Source: Syntrophaceae bacterium UBA6078 (GTDB taxonomy: Bacteria; Desulfobacterota; Syntrophia; Syntrophales; UBA2210). From it: a stretch of DNA of 27,782 nucleotides. This document shows, piece after piece, positions 23,418-27,782 of this stretch (its first letter is position 1; the number at the start of each line of letters is the position of its first letter). A program made the position numbers and the translations under genes. Where the stretch lies: assembly GCA_002428735.1 (NCBI GenBank), contig DIXO01000022.1, positions 1-27,782 on the forward strand, in the 5' to 3' direction. A model generated the notes under the pieces. It worked only from the letters and a program-made list of their open reading frames with translations. It was not told the origin of the DNA and made no database searches.

Positions 23418-24260
23418 ATGGACCGTTCGGAGAAACAATCGACTCTCTGCCCCAACTGCAGGAGGCTCATCAATCGCGACGAACCGGTCTGCCCCTATTG
23501 CGGGCTCTCGCGCCCCGGTTCCGGGTGGAAGCGGATTCTTCCCTCGAACCTCCTCCAATCACCCTACGATATGATCAGGATCATCATCTCGGTCAATGTG
23601 GTCCTGTATGTCCTCTCTCTCCTCCTGAATCCCCGGGGTCTGGGGCTGTCAGCCAACCCCCTCGCCTTCCTGTCCCCCTCCAACCACAGTCTCCTCCTCC
23701 TGGGGGCCACGGGAACTCTGCCCATAGACAGATTCCACGGCTGGTGGACGCTTGTGTCGGCCTCTTATCTCCACGGGGGACTTCTCCATATCGTTTTCAA
23801 CATGCTGGCAATGCGGCAACTGGGGGTTTTTGTCCTGAATGAGTACGGTCTTTACCGCTTTTTCACCATATACACCCTTACCGGGATCGCGGGGTTCTAT
23901 ATTTCCTATCTCGCCGGTGTTCCTCTGACTATCGGAGCATCCGCCAGCGTCTGCGGCCTCATCGGGGCGACGCTCTACTACGGAAAAAGCAGGGGGGGCA
24001 TTTACGGGCAGGCGATCTACCGGCAGGTGATGGGGTGGGTCATCGGACTTGCCCTGTTCGGATTCATGATCCCCGGGATCAACAACTGGGCCCACGGGGG
24101 CGGGATCCTCTCGGGCATCCTTGTGGGATTTCTCATGGGATACCGGGAGAAACGCCGGGAGAACCTCCTCCACCGCGTGATCGCGACAGGCTGCATCGTT
24201 CTCACCGGCGGGGTTCTCCTGTGGGCCGTCGTGCAGGCTCTGTACCATTCGTTCACGTGA
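23418..24260 (+). CDS. Rhomboid intramembrane serine protease with N-terminal zinc ribbon
   Basis: 280 aa. Residues 11-28 carry two CxxC pairs (CPNC, CPYC) forming a zinc ribbon, followed by six or so transmembrane helices. Rhomboid signatures are HGGLLHIVFNMLAM (oxyanion-region Asn and His), GASAS with catalytic S175, and NWAHGGGILSG with catalytic H226. The active site is therefore complete. The zinc ribbon is on the cytoplasmic N-terminus and probably binds a partner; its job is unknown. The gene follows TraB by 16 nt and precedes the ThyX-like gene by 20 nt, so the three form an apparent operon. The substrate is not known. An A replaces G in the usual GxSG, a common variant. Confidence 0.93.
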   Translation: MDRSEKQSTLCPNCRRLINRDEPVCPYCGLSRPGSGWKRILPSNLLQSPYDMIRIIISVNVVLYVLSLLLNPRGLGLSANPLAFLSPSNHSLLLLGATGTLPIDRFHGWWTLVSASYLHGGLLHIVFNMLAMRQLGVFVLNEYGLYRFFTIYTLTGIAGFYISYLAGVPLTIGASASVCGLIGATLYYGKSRGGIYGQAIYRQVMGWVIGLALFGFMIPGINNWAHGGGILSGILVGFLMGYREKRRENLLHRVIATGCIVLTGGVLLWAVVQALYHSFT

Positions 24261-24280
24261 CAGCCGGGGGGAGGAAAACC

Positions 24281-25729
24281 GTGAAGATCATACTGGCAGG
24301 GTATAACATCGATCACGAGGTGATCAGGGAATGCGGCGCCGCTCTGGAGGGGGAGGAGCGCCTGACCCCGGAGACCCTCTGCGCCGCCTACGCCCGTATC
24401 AGCCGGAATCCCCTCCCCGTCGATGAACTCAGGGCGGCAGCGAGGAGCGAGGTAGAGAAGTCTCGAAAGTCCAACCGGACCATCGTCTTCGAAATGGGGC
24501 ACAGCTCCATCGCCGAGCACGCCGTCTTCAATGTCGACATTCTGGGCGTCTCCCGGCTCGCGGTCGAAGAGATCGAGAAATTCCGTCTCTGTTCATACAC
24601 GGAGAAATCCCAGCGCTACATCCGGCTGGAGGATGATTTCGTCATCCCCCGGGAGGTCAGGGACGGGGGGTTGGAGGGGCTGTTCGTGGATACGATGAGG
24701 GAGCAGAGCGCCCTGTACCACGAACTGTACGCCGCCCTGAAAAAATACCTCTTTGAAAAACACCATGACCTGGCAGCCGATCCGCGGACCCGCTCCACAG
24801 TGGACGGCTGGGCGAAGGAGGACGCCCGCTATATCGTTTCGCTGGCCACACACGCCCAGCTGGGGATGACCCTGAACGCGCGGAACCTCGAGCTGATGCT
24901 CAGGCGCTCGGCGGCGCATCCCCTTGCCGAGATCAAGGAATACGGGAAGAATCTCTATGAGGCAACCGTCGGGATCGCCCCTTCGTTGATCCGGTATACC
25001 GAGGCAACTCCCTTCGACCGTGAAACGAGAGAGGACCTGAAAAGGCTGGCGGCTTCCCTGGATACATCGAAACAGGAGGAAGTCGCCATGGGGCGGGACG
25101 GGAATGTGACCCTCGTGCATGCCACGCCGGACGGAGACGAAACGATTGTCGCCGCGCTGCTCCACTCGTCGTCCGATCTGACACTGGAAGCGTGTGTGGC
25201 GGCCGCCCGCGCGATGGACCCGGAGAAGAAGGAAGAGATCATCCGGACGGCCTGCCGCCGGATGCAATCGTACGACCCGCCGTTGCGGGAGTTCGAGCAC
25301 GCCGGATTCCTCTTCGAGGCAACCGTCAGTGCCTCCTGCTTCGCCCAGCTGAAGCGGCACCGGATGGCCACCATCACCTGCCAGGGCTATGATCCATCGC
25401 TCGGCGTCACGATTCCCCCGTCCATCGGCACGGTCGGTATGGAGGAGCGTTTTCTGGAGATAATCTCACGGACGGAGGCGGCATACCGCAGGATCAAAGA
25501 GGTGTCTCCCGGGGCCGCCCCGTACATCCTGACCAACGCGCACCGGAAACGGGTGGCGCTCAGGGTGAATACAAGGGAATTGTACCACATCTCCCGCCTT
25601 CGCGAAGACAGGCACGCCCAATGGGATATCAGGGAGACGGCCGAACGGATGGTGAGACTGGGGAAGAAGTCCATGCCGCTGGCCCTGATGCTGGCCGCGG
25701 GGAAAGACTCCTTTGTCCCTCTTTCCTGA
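24281..25729 (+). CDS. thyX: Tandem ThyX-like protein (two fused flavin-dependent thymidylate synthase domains)
   Basis: 482 aa, twice the length of ThyX. Domain A (about 1-230) has HSSIAEH (74-80), GVSRLAVEEIE and SYTEKSQRY (105-113, the dUMP/FAD-binding SxRY region), then NARNLELMLRR; but the RHR triplet of ThyX is replaced by KFR (100-102). Domain B (about 270-482) has EHAGFLFEATVSASCFAQL then RHR (359-361), but the following SxNExSxRY region is missing; NTRELYHISRL and AQWDIRETAE match the ThyX C-terminus. The halves thus carry complementary parts of the active-site motif. GGGGGAGG lies 7 nt before the GTG at 24281. It probably makes dTMP from dUMP using methylene-tetrahydrofolate, but activity is unproven. 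It is the last gene of the TraB-rhomboid run. Confidence 0.82.
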   Translation: MKIILAGYNIDHEVIRECGAALEGEERLTPETLCAAYARISRNPLPVDELRAAARSEVEKSRKSNRTIVFEMGHSSIAEHAVFNVDILGVSRLAVEEIEKFRLCSYTEKSQRYIRLEDDFVIPREVRDGGLEGLFVDTMREQSALYHELYAALKKYLFEKHHDLAADPRTRSTVDGWAKEDARYIVSLATHAQLGMTLNARNLELMLRRSAAHPLAEIKEYGKNLYEATVGIAPSLIRYTEATPFDRETREDLKRLAASLDTSKQEEVAMGRDGNVTLVHATPDGDETIVAALLHSSSDLTLEACVAAARAMDPEKKEEIIRTACRRMQSYDPPLREFEHAGFLFEATVSASCFAQLKRHRMATITCQGYDPSLGVTIPPSIGTVGMEERFLEIISRTEAAYRRIKEVSPGAAPYILTNAHRKRVALRVNTRELYHISRLREDRHAQWDIRETAERMVRLGKKSMPLALMLAAGKDSFVPLS

Positions 25730-25764
25730 GAAAGGCCCCCCATCTGCGGCATGTTCTCACAGAA

Positions 25765-26418
25765 TCAGGAAAAATAACCGTTCTCGCTGCGCCCGAGAAT
25801 ATATTCACGAACGGGATCGGGGACGAGGTAACGGATGGATTGGTGTGCCCCCACGCGGTTACGTATATCCGTGGACGATATGTCGAGGAGGGTCAGTGAC
25901 CTGAAGAATATGAAGCGGCCGGCAGGTCCCATGAACCCGTCGGCGCCGCCGTCATAGCTGAACTGAGAGGCCACCGGAGATGGAAAGATCTCCTGCGGGG
26001 TCTTCCTGGCGTGGCCCGGTCTGGTCATGACAGTGAAGTTGCACAGCCGGATCAGTTCCTCCCATTCCTTCCACCGGGGGATCTCGCTGAAGGCATCCTG
26101 TCCCACAATAAAATAGAGTTCCGTACCGGCCGGCGCCGTTTTCAGGAAGGATTTGACCGTCGCGACAGAGTAGGATTCCCCCCCCCTCTTCTCCTCAATA
26201 TCGGAAACCGCGAAGAAAGGATTGCCCGCAATGGCCAGGCTGATCATCCGCTCGCGGTGGTGAAAGGGGAGGATCTCTCTGTCCGTCTTGAGAGGCTGCC
26301 GGTGGGCCGGGATAAAAAAGACCCTGTCAAGGGCGAAGAGTTCGAGGACCTCCTCAGCGCACCTCAGATGTCCCAGGTGCACGGGATCGAAGGTTCCTCC
26401 GAACAGTCCCCATTTCAT
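25765..26418 (-). CDS. nadD: Nicotinate-nucleotide adenylyltransferase
   Basis: 217 aa. Transfers AMP to nicotinate mononucleotide in NAD synthesis; cytoplasmic. The nucleotidyl-transferase signature GLFGGTFDPVHLGHL (about 4-18) contains the HxGH active site, FIPAHRQPLK follows, and ISSTDIRNRV near the C-terminus is the second family motif. Length is typical. Its ATG overlaps the stop of proA by 4 nt, so translation is coupled, and the proA-nadD order is common in bacteria, often downstream of obg and proB, neither of which is in the window. The end is 35 bp from the convergent ThyX gene with no clear terminator between them. Confidence 0.95.
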   Translation of the reverse strand: MKWGLFGGTFDPVHLGHLRCAEEVLELFALDRVFFIPAHRQPLKTDREILPFHHRERMISLAIAGNPFFAVSDIEEKRGGESYSVATVKSFLKTAPAGTELYFIVGQDAFSEIPRWKEWEELIRLCNFTVMTRPGHARKTPQEIFPSPVASQFSYDGGADGFMGPAGRFIFFRSLTLLDISSTDIRNRVGAHQSIRYLVPDPVREYILGRSENGYFS

Positions 26419-27671
26419 GTCCGTATCTGTCCGTCGCCGTAGATGATAAATTTCGTCGTGGTGAGCTCTTCCAGCCCCATGGGGCCGAAGGCATGGAGCT
26501 TCGTGGTGCTGATCCCCATCTCCGCCCCCAGGCCCAGTTCGAACCCGTCGCTGAACCGCGTCGAGGCGTTGACCACGACCGTGGATGAATTGACTTCGTT
26601 CAGGAACCGCTGGGCGTTCCGGTAGTCTCTCGTGACGATCGCTTCCGTGTGGAGAGAGCCATACTGCTCTATGTGGGCGATGGCCTCGTCGATACCATCC
26701 ACCACCCGGACCGCGAGGATCAGATCGAGATATTCCTCGTACCAGTCGGCCTCCGTCGCCGTTTCGATATCAGGGAGGATGGCTCTTGTCCGTTCGCACC
26801 CTTTCAGCACGACGCCGGCACCGCGCAAACGCGCAGCAACCAGGGGAAGAAAATCCTCGGCAATGCCACGGTGGACCAGGAGGGTCTCCATGGCGTTGCA
26901 CACGCCGGGCCTCTGGGCCTTCGCGTTGAGACAGATGGTCGCTCCCATCTCCATGTCGGCGCTCTCGTCCACGAAGACGTGGCAGACCCCCTTGTAGTGT
27001 TTGATGACGGGTATGCGCGACATCTCGACCACCGCCCTGATCAGGCTCTCCCCCCCCCGGGGGATGATCAGGTCGATGTACTCTTCGAGCTTCAGCATCT
27101 CATTGACCGCCTGCCGATCGGTGGTGGCAATGATCTGTATGGCCTTCTCCGGGATATCCGTTTCCCTCAAAACCCCCTGGAGTATCCGTGCAATGGCGAG
27201 ATTCGAATGGATCGCCTCCGATCCGCCCCTCAGAATGACCGCGTTCCCCGACTTCAGGCACAGCGCCGCGGCATCCGCCGTCACGTTTGGACGGGATTCG
27301 TAGATGATCCCGATGACACCGAGCGGGATTCTCCGCTTGCCCACGAGCAGACCATTGGGCCGCCTGCGCATCCCGGTGATCTCCCCCACCGGATCGGGGA
27401 GGGCGGCTATCTGTTCAAGTCCTTCCGCCATCCCTCTGATCGAAGTCTTGCTGAGTGTCAACCGGTCTATCATGGCTCCGGAGAGGCCCTGCTCCCTGGC
27501 GTAGGCAAGGTCGCGGGCGTTCTCCTCCATGAGGGTCTCCGCTTCATCCACCAGTTTTTTTGCCATGGTCAGGAGGGCCGTGTTTTTTGCCGTCGAGGAA
27601 ATATTGGCGAGGATTGCAGCGGCCTTCCGGGCCTCACGCCCTGTCTGAGTAACCTCTGTCTTGATGTCCAT
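26415..27671 (-). CDS. proA: Gamma-glutamyl phosphate reductase
   Basis: 418 aa. Reduces glutamyl-5-phosphate with NADPH to glutamate-5-semialdehyde in proline synthesis. It has the aldehyde-dehydrogenase-like fold with PLGVIGIIYESRPNVT, ILRGGSEAIHSN, IIPRGGESLI and the catalytic Cys in QRPGVCNAMETLL. The C-terminal GAEMGISTTKLHAFGPMGLEELT is diagnostic. I start at ATG 27671 because AAAGGAA sits 4-5 nt upstream and the length equals E. coli ProA (417); the frame is open further up to 27776. The gene is first in a two-gene operon with nadD, with a promoter just upstream, so it is apparently separate from any proB. Confidence 0.96.
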   Translation of the reverse strand: MDIKTEVTQTGREARKAAAILANISSTAKNTALLTMAKKLVDEAETLMEENARDLAYAREQGLSGAMIDRLTLSKTSIRGMAEGLEQIAALPDPVGEITGMRRRPNGLLVGKRRIPLGVIGIIYESRPNVTADAAALCLKSGNAVILRGGSEAIHSNLAIARILQGVLRETDIPEKAIQIIATTDRQAVNEMLKLEEYIDLIIPRGGESLIRAVVEMSRIPVIKHYKGVCHVFVDESADMEMGATICLNAKAQRPGVCNAMETLLVHRGIAEDFLPLVAARLRGAGVVLKGCERTRAILPDIETATEADWYEEYLDLILAVRVVDGIDEAIAHIEQYGSLHTEAIVTRDYRNAQRFLNEVNSSTVVVNASTRFSDGFELGLGAEMGISTTKLHAFGPMGLEELTTTKFIIYGDGQIRT

Positions 27672-27719
27672 GATTTCCTTTATCCCGGTGTGCATCATTT
27701 TATCGTTGAGAAGAGTGAA

Positions 27720-27746
27720 TCTATAGTATATGAGGTTCCTTGTCAA
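27720..27746 (-). promoter_or_regulatory. Candidate promoter of the proA-nadD operon
   Basis: On the - strand a perfect TTGACA (27746-27741) is followed after 15 nt by TATAGA (27725-27720), within TATACTATAGATT. The spacer is two short of ideal, and TAGATT at 17 nt is the alternative. It would start transcription about 40 nt before the ATG at 27671. Confidence 0.5.
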
Positions 27747-27782
27747 GATTGCTGAAGAACCGTAATCCACCACCAACTTTTG

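Overview
The window looks like a chromosomal segment of a GC-rich, Gram-negative, probably anaerobic bacterium. It is most consistent with the former Deltaproteobacteria (Desulfobacterota, for example syntrophic lineages). The grounds are gene content and style: a Kdo-pathway arabinose-5-phosphate isomerase (outer membrane LPS), GTP cyclohydrolase IB paired with a PTPS paralog, an acyl-CoA dehydrogenase, a tandem ThyX-like protein, GAF-rich signalling proteins and a REP-associated transposase. This assignment is an inference; there is no rRNA or tRNA in the window to anchor it.

Left part (1-4530, + strand): kdsD, a tiny protein made of two zinc ribbons, a Nudix hydrolase with an internal insertion, a HAD phosphatase with an uncertain start next to a perfect 13-bp inverted repeat, then a pterin pair. 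In that pair a PTPS-family protein lacks the catalytic Cys but keeps a Glu, and it is followed by folE2. This suggests a folate-branch bypass of dihydroneopterin aldolase.

Second part (4612-12882): a membrane-anchored triple-GAF class III adenylate cyclase (-) is divergent from a GAF-MshEN-GspE/PilB-type ATPase (+). The ATPase converges on a very large AsmA-like DUF748 protein (-).

Accessory island (about 12890-17640): it is more AT-rich, especially from 16460 on. It contains an isoprenylcysteine-methyltransferase-like membrane protein, a complete RAYT (Y1/HUH REP-associated transposase) element with 21-bp inverted repeats and a duplicated end, a secreted protein of unknown function, an HNH-like zinc protein, a small lipoprotein and a NYN-domain protein. 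Two 51-bp direct repeats (12890-12940 and 16399-16449) bracket most of it, and one of them is the leader of the DUF748 gene.

Right part (17792-27782): a DinG/XPD-like iron-sulfur helicase followed by an acyl-CoA dehydrogenase (+), a convergent RlmD/TrmA-type RNA methyltransferase (-), then a tight + strand run of TraB-family protein, zinc-ribbon rhomboid protease and tandem ThyX. The window ends with a - strand proA-nadD operon whose promoter is visible near the right edge. No CRISPR array, tRNA or rRNA was recognised.
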